Origin: Ligula intestinalis
Taxonomy: Eukaryota; Platyhelminthes; Cestoda; Diphyllobothriidea; Diphyllobothriidae
NCBI GenBank assembly: GCA_036362985.1
Contig: JAYGXS010000003.1
Coordinates: 87,596,376 to 87,660,375 of the forward strand
Length of the DNA: 64,000 nucleotides
Direction: 5' to 3'
Shown: positions 43,721 through 54,699 of the stretch, one piece after another
How the letters are laid out: the number at the start of each line of letters is the position of its first letter
Position numbering within the stretch: position 1 is the first letter of the stretch
The notes under the pieces: model-generated
The model's input: the letters and a program-made list of their open reading frames with translations, nothing else
What the model was told of the DNA's origin: nothing
Databases searched by the model: none
Made by a program: the position numbers and the translations under genes

Positions 43721-44142
43721 GTGCGCCCCTTTCATTTGCTTCTTTTGGCTTCGGTAATTTTTGCCTGCAATGCGTTCGTCAGTAGTTTCCTGTGACAAGC
43801 CATTGACCGCTGCATTAAAGAAGGCAAAGAAAGAGAGCGTGTGAGGCTGACCCTAGAGAATTCAGCAAATTAGCCTCGAAAATACTTGCGCTTTTTAATC
43901 TATCACAGTGTTTGACAGTATACCCCTGTCCTTATCACAGAGTCTTACTCCTTTGGCTGTAAAGTAACCATTTTTGACTTGCAAAAACTTTCATGCTTTG
44001 TTTAATTCGCCTCTTTTTGGTTCCTTCCAGCTTTTCCCTCTTCTTTTTGCCCACTCGGTGTTTGTGAATCTATCACGGGGTTTGACAGCATACCCTCGTC
44101 TTTATCACAAAGACTTACGCTGTTGTTTTTATTTTCATTTAG

Positions 44143-44229
44143 AACAGCGGAACTTTACGTGCAATATTTGTGGACATTCTTTCACACGGGGAACAGCCCT
44201 GAAATTACATGTGCACAGTGTGCACGAAA
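44143..44229 (+). CDS. Zinc-finger exon J (C2H2)
   Basis: Acceptor TTTTCATTTAG, 87 nt, phase 1-1, donor GAAA|GTACGC. The finger reads QRNFTCNICGHSFTRGTAL, then KLH-VHSV-H, with all four ligands and helix positions R, T, A, L. It is the last fully intact finger in the array. Confidence 0.8.
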
Positions 44230-44457
44230 GTACGCTTCTTTTTGGTTCATTCGTCGAGCCTCGACCTCGCCTTTTTCAAGTTTCCATGTGCGAAATGTTT
44301 TTTTTGCAGAAAGTGAACGAGTGAGACTGCCCCTGGGGACTTATTCCTCACGACCGATCTGACATGTCTGAATCAATCACGCGATTTGAGAGGATACACC
44401 AATCCATCTCAGGACTGATAGTATAGCTCAGTGGCTCGCTGTCGAAAGATTCTTACC

Positions 44458-44609
44458 CACCTTTAGACTGTGTGGTGTACGTAGTGAGATCCAGGACGGT
44501 TTTGGAACGCGTAGCCCGTGTAGTTAGGCATATCGCTCAAGTGGAACTCTTCTTACCTTTTCATCTAACAGAGAATTGGTAATATAAGATAGAATGTGGT
44601 AAATTTGTA
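44458..44609 (+). repeat. 150-bp direct repeat abutting assembly gap, copy 1
   Basis: TTTAGACTGTGTGGTGTACG and following, nearly identical to 45,054-45,207. It runs right up to the N block. Confidence 0.8.
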
Positions 44610-44619
44610 NNNNNNNNNN
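44610..44619. other. Assembly gap (10 N)
   Basis: Ten undefined bases. Copy order and number of finger units around it should not be trusted. Confidence 0.99.
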
Positions 44620-44689
44620 CTTCAGATTCTTAATTTGAAATGCAAACTTTTTTAAACTCGTCGCTTGTTACTAATCCAGTTTACCCATT

Positions 44690-44726
44690 GATATCCTGAA
44701 AAGGCATGTCAACACTGTACACAAAA
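44690..44726 (+). pseudogene. Partial zinc-finger exon K
   Basis: Only the second half of a finger (ILKRH-VNTV-HK) with a good donor AAAA|GTACGC. The first half is missing just after the assembly gap. It could be genuine decay or a misassembly. Confidence 0.6.
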
Positions 44727-44990
44727 GTACGCCTCTCTTTTGTTTCCTTCTTCGGGCTTTTTGCCTGCTATGCGTTTGTCAATATTTTCTTGTGACACGC
44801 CATTGACTGCTGCAGTAACGAAGGCAAAGAAAGAGAGCGTGTGAGGCTGACCCTAGAGAATTCATAATCACAGCAAATTAGCGCATTCCTCACTGCCAAC
44901 TAACTGGAACTTTTCAATCTATCACGGGGTTTGACAACATACCCCTGTCTTTATCACGGAGTCTTTTTCTGCTGCTTATTTTTCATTCAG

Positions 44991-45056
44991 ATCTACAAAA
45001 CTTTTCCGTGCGAAATTGGTGGCTATTGTTTCAAGCACGTCCACTGTGTGCACCCA
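44991..45056 (+). pseudogene. Decayed zinc-finger exon L
   Basis: Acceptor TTTTTCATTCAG and the opening bases match exon I. One extra base shifts the frame before the first cysteine, and the helix between FKH and the second histidine is deleted. The donor is replaced by the 150-bp repeat. Confidence 0.6.
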
Positions 45057-45207
45057 CCTTTAGACTGTGTGGTGTACGTAGTGAGATCCAGGACGGTTTT
45101 GGCACGCGTAGCCAGTGTAGTTAGGCATATCGCTCAAGTGGAACTCTTCTTACCTTTTAATCTAACAGAGAATTGGTAATATAAGATAGAATGTGGTAAA
45201 TTTGTAC
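45054..45207 (+). repeat. 150-bp direct repeat, copy 2
   Basis: Partner of 44,458-44,609, with only a few differences (for example GGCACGCGTAGCCAG against GGAACGCGTAGCCCG). Confidence 0.8.
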
Positions 45208-45322
45208 GCCTGTAATCGGTGCTGCGCTTACTCTGCGCGTAGGAATACGTTAGACGACGTCGACCTTTACCGTCGTCTTTTTGCCCGCTCTTTGTTTGTG
45301 AAGTCGATTCAATTGTTAGCAT
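45207..45322 (-). pseudogene. Short PLE 2 fragment
   Basis: The minus-strand translation has SYAQSKRSTDYRRTNL, matching AYARRERSTDHLRDNL in PLE 2 at about 40,400. About 60 bases align. Surrounding intron-like sequence resembles the finger introns. Confidence 0.45.
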
Positions 45323-45849
45323 GAGGTAGTTTTAAGGATAGCAAAAGAGCCCTGAATTCGAGTTTCAGTGGTTTATGTCAACTCAGATAAATGCTTGAGC
45401 GCTGTGATAGATTGTAATTTTTGGGAAGTCGCAGAAGATCAGTCAACCCTATCTGTCCTCGGGTCAGGATGACGAGGAGAAAACAATGCGTGATAGCGCC
45501 ACCACAAAAAGGGCCAGGTTATGCGCGGCCTCCACACCACAAGAGGGCACAAAAAGTTAGTCGTCCGCCGGGGAGCGTCACCTGGAGGTCACTAGCATCA
45601 TGCAACGGCCGTCCGACTGAGCATGCCGCGCAGGGACCAAAAAGAAAAGACAAAACGGGCGGGCACAGATTGTCCTTAAATGCGAGACTGCACACGCGAG
45701 GTGGCATTCGGTCGCCCACACGAAAGCGTCCTTTGCTGTTGTCGTTGTAACTCCCATGTGGGCATGTTCTGAAACAGTGTTAACCTTTCTTTGATTTCGT
45801 GGGACAAAGTGCCTCTAAATGTCAGCGAATACTTGAAATGCGTACTTAC
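45323..45849. other. No assigned gene; GC-richer patch
   Basis: The interval 45,440-45,730 is richer in G and C than its neighbours and open in one plus frame (109 aa, Arg/Pro-rich). No motif was recognised, and base composition alone could leave it open. Confidence 0.3.
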
Positions 45850-46111
45850 TTTTAAATGGCCTGTTTGTACAGACCTCACTTTACCCACACATACATTGCT
45901 GGAAATGCACTTGTATTTATGCCTGGCTGTGGTTAGTTAATACCAAAGCATATTTCATGAGCATGGGACACAGGACGCCTCGTATTTACGGTGACTCTTT
46001 GAGATATAGGCTGTCTTATAAATGGCCCGCTTGTCCAGTAGCCACTTTACCCACTCGTACATTGCTGAAAAATAAATACAATTTATGCTTGCCTGTGGCT
46101 AGTTAATGGTA
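45850..46111 (+). repeat. 165-bp-spaced direct repeat
   Basis: A 95-base block (AATGGCCTGTTTGTACAG... to GGCTGTGGTTAGTTAAT) at 45,850-45,946 recurs, diverged, at 46,015-46,111. Confidence 0.65.
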
Positions 46112-46931
46112 AGCAATAAGTTTTGAACAGATGACAGTGTCGTGAATAAGCTTACATGGGGAACAGTTGTAGCAACCTGACGTTTTTTGATAACGCCTGT
46201 CATTTTTACTGTTTTTCGAATCGATTTGTTTTCTCGTTTTAGAGGGAAAAGGTGGGAAACCCGAGACCCCCTTGTAGTATACTCCCCACTGTGTTCAGTG
46301 CACCATGTATTATATTAGTGTCATATAGTATTGTTTATGAGAATTCATACTCGAAAAACCATCTTTTTTTTGAAGATTTTCTCTGCCACTTATTTTTGTA
46401 CGCTGACATTAAATCAGTTCTCTGTGACGACTTTTGCTTCGTGTTCTGGCGTTGTTGTAAGTGGAGGAGGTTTGGTTTTCCATAGAACTTGTCCATATTA
46501 GGCATCGAGTAACATGCTTATGCTTTGGATGAACTTTGGTGACTAGTGTATTGTTTGTGAACAGTTTTAGTCTGATGATTGTGTTCCTTCCAGGTATGGG
46601 CTGGGTTGTATCTGTGTTCAGACTTCAGGCGAGATAATCGTTTAAACGTCTGCCAACGTTTACTAAGGATTGGGAAGTTTTCGCATCCAATAGTGAAGCA
46701 TTCGAACTTGCGGCACTCTGCATCAGCGCCTGTTAAGCCTCGTGATGTTATCCCTCATGCATTGACTCTCCGAGACGCGCTCTTGTCAATTCATTACGGC
46801 AGTTGCCTCCAATGTTGCTCGTATGGTATTTCCTTGGTAGAGCTGTCTGTTTGGATGCAGGCTTTGCGGTTGACAGGATCTTCAGCCTGGTCGCCTTTCA
46901 CACGCTTGGATGGGAGCGGGGTGGGCAGGCC
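46112..46931. other. No gene seen
   Basis: Two short plus-strand ORFs (46,252-46,485 and 46,579-46,944) without recognisable features. Confidence 0.3.
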
Positions 46932-47490
46932 TGTAGGGGTCTAGGTTTCTGTTGTGCCTAGATCACTACAATCATCAGGTCGAATCCCAGGTTGGAGGGA
47001 AAAGGCAAAAGTAAGAGAGGTTTATTGTATACAGAACTATCTGTTGCAGTTTCATGTGCCAGTGGCCACTGGCGAAGCCAGGGCTGGTCCTGACTGCGTC
47101 CAGCCAGGCCTGAGAGAATTGACAGTCTGTTGTGTGTAGTGATGACAGTTGCTTTTACATGAATGTGTTATGTTATGTTATTGGTGTTTTGCAAGCTGCC
47201 CGAGTGGATGTCGCCTGCGAAGGCTCCAAGCTGCGTTGGCCGAATGTGACGCATTAAATGGCTCTTAGGAAGGCGCGCTTATTAAGCTGAGGTCACCTGT
47301 CGGGTAACGCCGAAGAACGGGGGATGCTGGTGCGGCTATTATCAGTTAGCTAGAAGCAGCTGCAAGGTCAAGTCTCGTGAGACGGGGGCGCCGGTGAGAG
47401 AAAGCATTGAAACAAATGTTCGTCAGGACGCATGACTTTGGGTCAGCGGGGCTTGGAGAACGAAGGGGAGAGAAGTCATTTGGCTCTCGC
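46932..47490. repeat. LTR-like direct repeat, left copy
   Basis: About 559 bp, starting TGTAGGGGTCTA. It matches 48,515-49,048 along its length, best at GTGGCCACTGGCGAAGCCAG and GGAGAACGAAGGGG. It may be an LTR of the neighbouring Gypsy-like element. No primer-binding site was identified. Confidence 0.55.
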
Positions 47491-47698
47491 CACAGCTCCC
47501 CGGCAGACACATAACGAAGTCAATGTGAGCGAAAGATAAAAATACGGAGATTATCCAGTGCGCATGCAGGTTGGAGAGCGTATGTCATGCGTAACACTAA
47601 TTGCTCGAGTCGGACTCTAGGAGATACGTTCGGCCTGTATTGTAGTGCGATTGTGGCATCAGCCGGAGAATGTTTTGACGTGATTTCGACAACGTTTA

Positions 47699-48000
47699 CC
47701 AGTGAGTCGGTACGTTGGAAGGAGAGGAGTGTGTTTCTGTGCTCTCACCTACCTTTACCAGTGAATCAGCAAGGTTGTAGTAGGAAGGGAAATGTCGACT
47801 ACGTGGGCCTGTGAGTCGGCAAGTTTTGAGCAGGAAAAGTTGTCTCGACTACGTGTGCGAGTGATTCTGCACTTTTGTAGGAGAAAGGATGATCTCAGCA
47901 ACGTGTGCCATTGAGTCGGTACGCTGTTAGGAGAAAATATAATCTCGACTGCATTTGCCAGTGAGTCGGCAAATTGAGTAGAAGAAAGAAATATGCTGGT
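47699..48000. repeat. 50-bp minisatellite, six units
   Basis: Units start at 47,699, 47,758, 47,808, 47,858, 47,908 and 47,958. After the first longer unit the period is exactly 50. Consensus elements are CCAGTGAGTCGGCAAG, TAGGAGAAA and TCTCGACTACGTGTG. Confidence 0.8.
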
Positions 48001-48514
48001 GTGGTCTCATTGACAAGAGGAAATGAGATCTTGAACACGGGGCATCCCAATGAGTGCTGAGTCGGACGAGTCAGTGAAGTAGGTTCACTGGCCAGACACA
48101 AAATTGAGAAAAATTTCATTGTCGAAAGTAATGAAATTCATCGATGCATACACCATTGCATAAGTGTATCATGAAAAGAACTCACGAATGATGGTTTCGT
48201 CGTTGATGGGTTCTGTCTCGTTCACAGAAGAGATGTGATGTGATGGCAACGCATTTGGATGAACGCTCCAAACAACTTGATTGGTGTTCGACCAGGACAT
48301 GAATGGCTGAGTTTTTTGACGATATCTGTGTCGATTGTTGACAGGGTTTCAGCAACCGCTTTTCCCTATTCATGGGCACGATATATGACGCAGGGAAAAC
48401 AGTACGGTGAAGTCAAGTTGGAAATTCCATGAAGTTATCAGCCAGATCATAAGGAATTGAGCAGTGGTAGTGCTCCAAAGAACGCGCGTTCAGATAATGT
48501 TGGGGTCACCGATT

Positions 48515-49048
48515 TGTAGGGGTCTAAGCCGCAGTTGTGCCTAGATAACTACCATCGTCAGATCGAATACCAGGTTGGAGGTAAGAGGCAAGAGTCACCA
48601 GAAGGAGTGGTTTATTGTGTACAGAACTCTTATTTGCAGTCTCATGTAACAGTGGCCACTGGCGAAGCCAGGGCTGGTCCTGACTGCGTTCAACCAGGCC
48701 TGAGAGAGTGGACTGTTTGTTGTGGGGGGTGATGACAGTTGCTTTAGTCGGATTCTGAAGCAACTTCAAGTAGTCTGTGAGTGGTGCGTTGCAATAACCC
48801 GAGAAAATTTTGCCTGCAAAGGCCCCCTGCTGTGTGGCTGCGGCTTCTCGTGTTCGAGTGGCAATTAACAAAGCGCGAATAACTGGATTTGCATATACGT
48901 GCATGTGTGCGCACGCATGCCTGCGAGAGGAATTCGGTCAAGTGGTGATCTGCAAGTGACCAAGTGGAACAGGCGCTCACGAAGGCACATGACGTTGGGC
49001 AGCGGGCCTTGGAGAACGAAGGGGACAGTGGGAATTATGGCTCTCCGT
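48515..49048. repeat. LTR-like direct repeat, right copy
   Basis: Partner of 46,932-47,490, diverged by substitutions and small indels. It lies 175 bases from the minus-strand Gypsy pol fragment. Confidence 0.55.
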
Positions 49049-49222
49049 ATGATATTCATTATTGGTGAGGTGCCTAAAGTGGCTCGTGTGGCCCTGTTAG
49101 GTGATTGTGTTGTGCTGCAGTAGGCGGTACGGTAGTCTTACCAGCTGTTCTCCTTGAGAGTTGAAATGACTCGTTGTTCTGCCTTCGGACGTCCGATCCG
49201 GGGGAAGGTACATCCGGCACAA

Positions 49223-50212
49223 TCAGGTTACACCGATAGTCGCCATGACCAGTTTGTGACGGACTATATTTCGAAGGAGCAGAGATGTTTTCGAGTTGTT
49301 AATAGAATCGCAAATCTGTCTTATATACGGCCCTTTCTCTATGTTTGCCTTATAGTTCTTGCGCGATCTGCGAACACCTTTAGAAAGACCGAAGTCTGTG
49401 GTTGAAACAATTTTTTGAAATAACCCCAAAAAAGAACAGGCGCCGAATGAATGACAAGTATCAGATAAATCTTCTAGAAATGCCTTACGATCCGATATCG
49501 TGGAATTTTGACTGTACAATAGTCGACTAAGGGTCTACAGGTGCCTAATATCGCCTTGGGCACAATGTGAAGCGTGGGTTCCCGGCATCGCTCAGATGGT
49601 CGAATGATTCTCATTTGCAGCAAAGGTTCAAAATCGGCCTTCGCAGTGAGCAAATAGATCGGTGCAAGTCGTCTGGACCGAGAGAACATAGAACGGTCTA
49701 AGGTACTACTGTGGTACACAACGTCATTTTGAACTTCACTGTGAAACCAAGGATTGATAATATTTGGTGATTACGAAGCAGCTCCTGGAAAGGGCATGCA
49801 ATATATATCTCCAGAGAAGATACCGTTGAAGTAGCAGTAAAAGGATTTCGACAATTTACAGAGAGACCAAAGAACGTCGGCAGCTAACGGGCAGATTGAA
49901 CTTGACTAGACCATCCAAACCGGTGATTGCACTAGGAACATTGGGAATCGGGGAACGATCGACGTAGACGAAGCGTGGGAATCAGGAACAGTTAGTATGG
50001 CGAACACGAAAACCAGAGCCGAAGAAGTTGTTGTCAGCTGATATCGGAGGGCCAACACCTATTAGTGTTCCAGGGTCCAAGACGGAACGACTACGAGGGA
50101 CACTGTCGTAGAAATCAAGGTTGCAAACACCCCCAAGGAAAGCTGCCACGTCTAATCTCTGACTGACTAGTTTGGACAGAGCAGGGGAAGGAACGCCGGC
50201 GGGCATTTGCAC
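49223..50212 (-). pseudogene. Gypsy-type pol fragment, antisense
   Basis: The minus-strand ORF 49,474-49,719 has RRLAPIYLLTAKADFEPLLQ and MRIIRPSE, then HIVPKAILGTCRPLVDY: the start of a Ty3/Gypsy reverse transcriptase. The following frame (49,223-49,519) is degenerate. The upstream frame (49,982-50,212) is in the position of the gag-pol junction or protease, but shows no certain motif. It is heavily decayed. Confidence 0.65.
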
Positions 50213-50439
50213 CTAGTGGTAGGAAGATACTTACTGCTGGAAAGTACACATTTGAACGGCAGTATTATGAACCAGCTGCCAACTGCGTTTGCACGCCAGG
50301 TACGTCCGCGAAGTTCCTTAGATGCCCTCGCATCAGGACGATAGCCTAACGGCCCACCGCCTATAGTATGGTGGAAAAATATAATCGGCAAGTGTAGGTT
50401 GCCCAGCGAGTTGCATAACTCCCAGGCAGCTGGTCAGAC

Positions 50440-50790
50440 AACCTGCCTCTTTTCTTACTCGAAATCCGCTCGGCACTACAGTCAGACCTGGATTGCAGTC
50501 TCCCCAAGCTGGTATTTGGCGCAGCTCTCTGTTTGCCCTGCGAGATGGTCAATCCAATTCCACGCGGTCCCGCAGAGACACCTGCCAACTTTGTGCATCG
50601 TCTTCGAAAATTTATGCGACTCCTTTCACCGGTCCAGCCTCGTACTCTAGCGACCGCGCCTTACGTCGAGAAAGAGATGGCTCACTGCATAAATGTGTTT
50701 ATGTGCTGCGACTGGATGTGGAGACCTCTGGAGCCGCCGTTCAAAGGACCGTTTCCTGTTCTCCCCGCAATGGCACGACCTCCCTCTTTC
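50440..50790 (+). pseudogene. Gypsy integrase C-terminal fragment
   Basis: The plus-strand frame gives DLDCSLPKLVFGAALCLP, then FVHRLRKFMRLLSPVQPR and a CINVFMCCDWMWRPLEPPFK block followed by GPFPVL. This is the layout of the Ty3/Gypsy integrase end and its chromodomain-like tail. It lies in opposite orientation to the fragment at 49,223-50,212, so the two do not belong to one simple insertion. Confidence 0.7.
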
Positions 50791-51004
50791 GTAAATTATT
50801 ACTTGGAGGAAAATTCTGTTTTCGAGACAATAACTAGCTATTGGTTAATTAAAGAACACACGCTAGAATCGAAATTTTATTTTTACCTTTACCGCGTTAG
50901 AAACTACGAGTACTTAAACAGCCTCCCTAGATATTTTTAAGACGCTGCAAAGTTAAGTAGATTATTGATATGAGCAAACAGGCAAATTTGAGGATTCTGT
51001 TCAG

Positions 51005-51115
51005 GATAACAGAAAATTTGATCACTGGCACGTGCCTTTTAGTGCTCTGACGTTTCAGGTTCTCACTCGAAACTATCGTCAGAGATAACCACAGGTAGGG
51101 CACGTGAGAAAATCA
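51005..51115. repeat. Nested palindrome with GAAACGTCAGAG motif
   Basis: Outer arms CACGTGCC / GGGCACGTG and inner arms CTCTGACG / CGTCAGAG surround an AGGTTCTC...GAAACTA loop. On the minus strand it reads CTCTGACGA, a hairpin, then GAAACGTCAG, like the insert at 18,249-18,345. Probably a structured RNA segment from a retroelement end. Confidence 0.5.
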
Positions 51116-51799
51116 ATGTCATGCGAGAGAATGTAAAAAAGTTTTTCATGAATTTTTTCGCAGATAAAAACATCCTTGGCAGTGTCCAACACGGATTTCT
51201 AATAAAGCACCTGTGTATACATTTGAGTGTTACTGGCGTTAACCTTTTATGACCCTATCAGTGAACAATCGGATAAAATCACAATGACGTGCACCATATG
51301 AAATACAGTCAGTTTAAGTTTTATACTAGCACTGTTAGAGTAAATTTGTAGTGTTGTGATATATCTTATTTTATATCATGAACTAAAGGTCACAGCTTGT
51401 CGGAGCTAGTTCCGCAGTGAAATGAGTCGTTAACAAAAATTTGTCTGATCAATATGCCATTTATACACAGCAACACCATCCAATGTCACTACTTCACTTG
51501 TTAGGGACATCCACGGTGGAACCCTCCGCTGACTGAAGGAAATCTTACGTGCTTCGTTCAAGTTTCGCGTAGTACTGTTGGTCGTGCAGGTGAGTCAAAT
51601 TTGAAAAATTAAGGCAATCTTCATAGCCCGCGACCACAAAGCTAAGCGAGAGGCAGCATTGGAAATTTAGTTTCGAAATCTTCATATTTAAACGAACAGG
51701 AATGTCTATGAATAATATGGAACGTACATAATAGATCACACCTCTTTAGGAAACGGTTAACAAAATAAGCTTACTCAATCATTCAGATCAAGGTCATTT
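51116..51799. other. No gene seen
   Basis: AT-rich, without recognisable ORFs or repeats. Confidence 0.3.
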
Positions 51800-53043
51800 G
51801 ACGAAAATATCAAGGTCGACGTGGCTTACCTTGACTTAAAGAAGCCTTCGACAGGGGCCAACATAAAACGCTTTAACACAAGGTGCGGGTATCCGGGTTA
51901 ATGGAAAAGCCACTAAAACGGATGTGAGATAATCTGATAGGCCGATTGCATTCCATGTGCATTAACAATGCAAAAACCACGTCAATACCGGTTATGAGTG
52001 TGAACCTGTAGCGGTCCTGCGATCAGCCTTGCGTTGACACTTTTATCACATGCCCAGCTGTAGGCCCAAGCGTGAACATACCTCAGGACTCCGTCTTTAG
52101 GTCTTTACATTTCTTAATCTCCATCAATGACCCTAGGCAGTTATAATTAAGGTATTGCACAAGAAGGGCATAATAATGTACGTGAGTGCTCCGATAAATG
52201 CTTGATGCATAATAACTTTGAAAACTGTATCGCACTGCATCTAAAAATTAAGAAGACATGCACGACGTGTGCCTCTCAGTAATAGCTGCTTGACGGAATG
52301 TGTTTGTCCACAAAGAAATTACATAGCAATCGCAATTGTGTCGTCCCTGAAGCCTTCTCCTCAACGTGTTATATCTGCCAAACAAGTGACCAGAACTCTC
52401 TTTGTCAGTAAACGAACTTTTGAAAAAAGTGATAATGAATTATCTGGGAAAATGTATGCGACATTTAATTGTTCACATTAAGCCCCAGGAATTCAGGTGC
52501 GGCGACCGTAATTTCGAAGGGTTATAAGCAACTGGGTAGGACAGTAGCTGTGAAGGGCTTAAAGTACTCTTCGCTCAAATGCATATTTCGGGTTCTTATC
52601 CTTATACCCAGACTACAGACAGATCAAATAATAGCTCACATAAACATACGGGCCCGTGTTAAATCGGGAGTTTATCCTGCATTTTGATAACTTCCACGCT
52701 TTGGTAACATCAGCTTACCTGCGTGAGAATTCCCACAGCCTCCGGGGAACCCTACCGCTTTATAAAGGAAATTTTAAACCAAGAAATCTATGAGAGCAAC
52801 TATCTGAAGCATAACTTATCCTTAGTTCATTTAGATGTTCGCAGACATTCGTTTCCACAGCGAGTCCTTGTTAAGCGGAACGCACTGCCCGAGGTCGTCA
52901 TAATGGCGGCCAGGAAAGACACGTTTGAACACTGCCTTAAGTCAGTATCAATCGGTATATTTGCAGTAAATGACAGAAACTCCTTCAAAACAGTGCAAGA
53001 ATGCATAAAGATATCAAGGAACCATCAATGGTTGACAAGGTGA
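51800..53043 (+). pseudogene. Heavily decayed CR1/jockey-like RT
   Basis: Pieces in changing frames: VDVAYLDLKK (motif A region, 51,815), IPQDSVFRSLHFLISINDP (52,080-52,135), SKRTFEKSDNELSG (52,400), and RHSFPQRVLVKRNALPEVV with AARKDTFEHCL (52,840-52,950), the usual C-terminal block. FADD was not found. An old copy of a further LINE family. Confidence 0.6.
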
Positions 53044-53689
53044 GGCGTTTGCGCAATAGGAATATACAAAACATTCACTGTGCGTCAGCTATGAAATATT
53101 CATCTTTACCGCATTTATTGCGATAAAAAGGTCTATTGAGATGAAGCGTGAGAATGTTTGTAGTCAGATCTGTTCGGTAAATGTTTGGAAGTTTGCATTT
53201 GGCTTTCAACAGGTGATTATACAGGCGCCTTTTCCATACGCTCACAGTGGGTGAATGCAGCACAGAGTCTGGCGTGGCGTCGGGCGAACCTTTGAGGACG
53301 AAGTTTCATTTGCGCGCCTCAATTACTTCTTCAACTGGTAATCGTATCTTCTGAGGTTTCTTCTTGGGGCCATTTGAAAAAGATTCTTCCACTGGACATC
53401 CTGATCAGTTCCCCTTACCAACTGAAACGTCGTTTAAAGATCATCACTGTCTTGTCTACGATGGAGGTGAAGTAGATTTGAAACAGTCAAACGTTGATCG
53501 GATGTTAACTGCTTAGTTAGTTTGTTTTGTTAGCTTTTATAATTCAAGTTAATTTTTAAGTAACAAAAAATGCTTTTGGGTTTATCGCACCACAAAACCT
53601 CTCCCAATACATTATAATATTTTCCTTTTTTTTCTTTGAGTTCAGATTTTAGACGCAAAGTTGATATAGGAGTGTATCCAGCTCATGAT
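53044..53689. other. No gene seen
   Basis: AT-rich. The minus-strand ORF 53,075-53,263 is unrecognised. Confidence 0.3.
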
Positions 53690-53830
53690 TACCTTGTGCG
53701 AAACCGAGCATCATTGCGATCATATGGAATGTCCTACCCAATGATCTTCGCAAAAGCCACAGTTTAGCTGAATTTAGAAGGTAGACTTAACAGGTCTTCC
53801 CAAATTACATAACGCAAAGCGAAGTATGAA
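53690..53830 (+). pseudogene. CR1 C-terminal scrap
   Basis: Translates to NVLPNDLRKSHSLAEFRR, a standard end block of CR1/jockey ORF2, just before a family B tail. Confidence 0.55.
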
Positions 53831-53894
53831 ATCGTTTGCAAATTTCAAGTTATTTAATCTTACAGGTTATTAGTACCTATCTCAGTATAGAAGA

Positions 53895-54690
53895 TTCGAA
53901 GATTGCAGAAGGGTCTATTTTAGCTGTTTAAACTTTTGAATGGTCAAGCCTTTAATCCTCTCAGTACAATAAGGCAGCTTGAGCACTCTCGACGCGCCAG
54001 TCATCGAGACGTATTTTTATTTCTTCCTATGGCACGTACAGTTAAGTACCGACAATTCTTTTCAGTAAACGCCATATCAATCTGGAATAAGCTGCCCAAA
54101 AGTATTAAAACCCAGCAAAGCTACCTTATGTTTAAGAGAGCTATAACTAGTTTTCTACATTCAGGACGAGTTTCACGAATTTTGGGTGCTGACTCGGTAG
54201 AATCTCTCTTTCACTCTGATGGCGTTCGTGAACTTTGAACCCCGCCAGACTTCATGCTAAATATAATGCAGCTGAAGCAGCAGCCCGCAGTCTGCTAACA
54301 CTTCAGCCGATAGCGCGCAACTTTTGCCAACAACCATTGAAGGAAGACTGAGAACACTGTGTTCTTGTGCCAACCCTCTCCGTCTGGAACTAATGTCCTC
54401 AAACGATATGAAACATTTCTTCTGCTGATGAGTCAACTCAGCTTACAACTGTACATTTATTCCGTTTGTATCATACCTTTGAAGTCAGGTTTTTCTCACT
54501 TGAAACAAACTCCATATCTCGCCCAGTGTTGACAAAATACAAAACCTGAAACAAAACCAATACTGGCTGCAACATAGGGAGTTGGTTTTAGGTTTTTTCC
54601 GGTCTTCGAGGTTTTGGAAGGCGCCCAAGAGGTGAATTACCAACTCTTTACAATTGCCTGTAAACTGGCATAATAAACATATTATTATAG
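53895..54690 (+). mobile_element. 5'-truncated CR1 family B 3' end
   Basis: The ORF 53,936-54,238 encodes the last 100 residues of ORF2 (NGQAFNPLSTIRQLEHSR, FSVNAISIWNKLPKSI). The complete 3' UTR follows with hairpin arms at about 54,503-54,517 and 54,574-54,588, and the AATAAACATATTATTATA end. This is one of the least diverged family B tails. Confidence 0.8.
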
Positions 54691-54699
54691 AAGCCACGC

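Noticed and set aside
45421..45750. A 109-aa Arg/Pro-rich protein
   Set aside because: No family features, and the region is GC-rich, which lowers stop frequency.
46960..47000. CTGATGATTGTAG on the minus strand of the LTR-like repeat as a hammerhead
   Set aside because: The second copy (48,545-48,590) does not keep GAAA or the stem.
47699..48000. CRISPR array (regular 50-bp period)
   Set aside because: Whole units are similar, with no repeat/spacer division, and the genome is eukaryotic.
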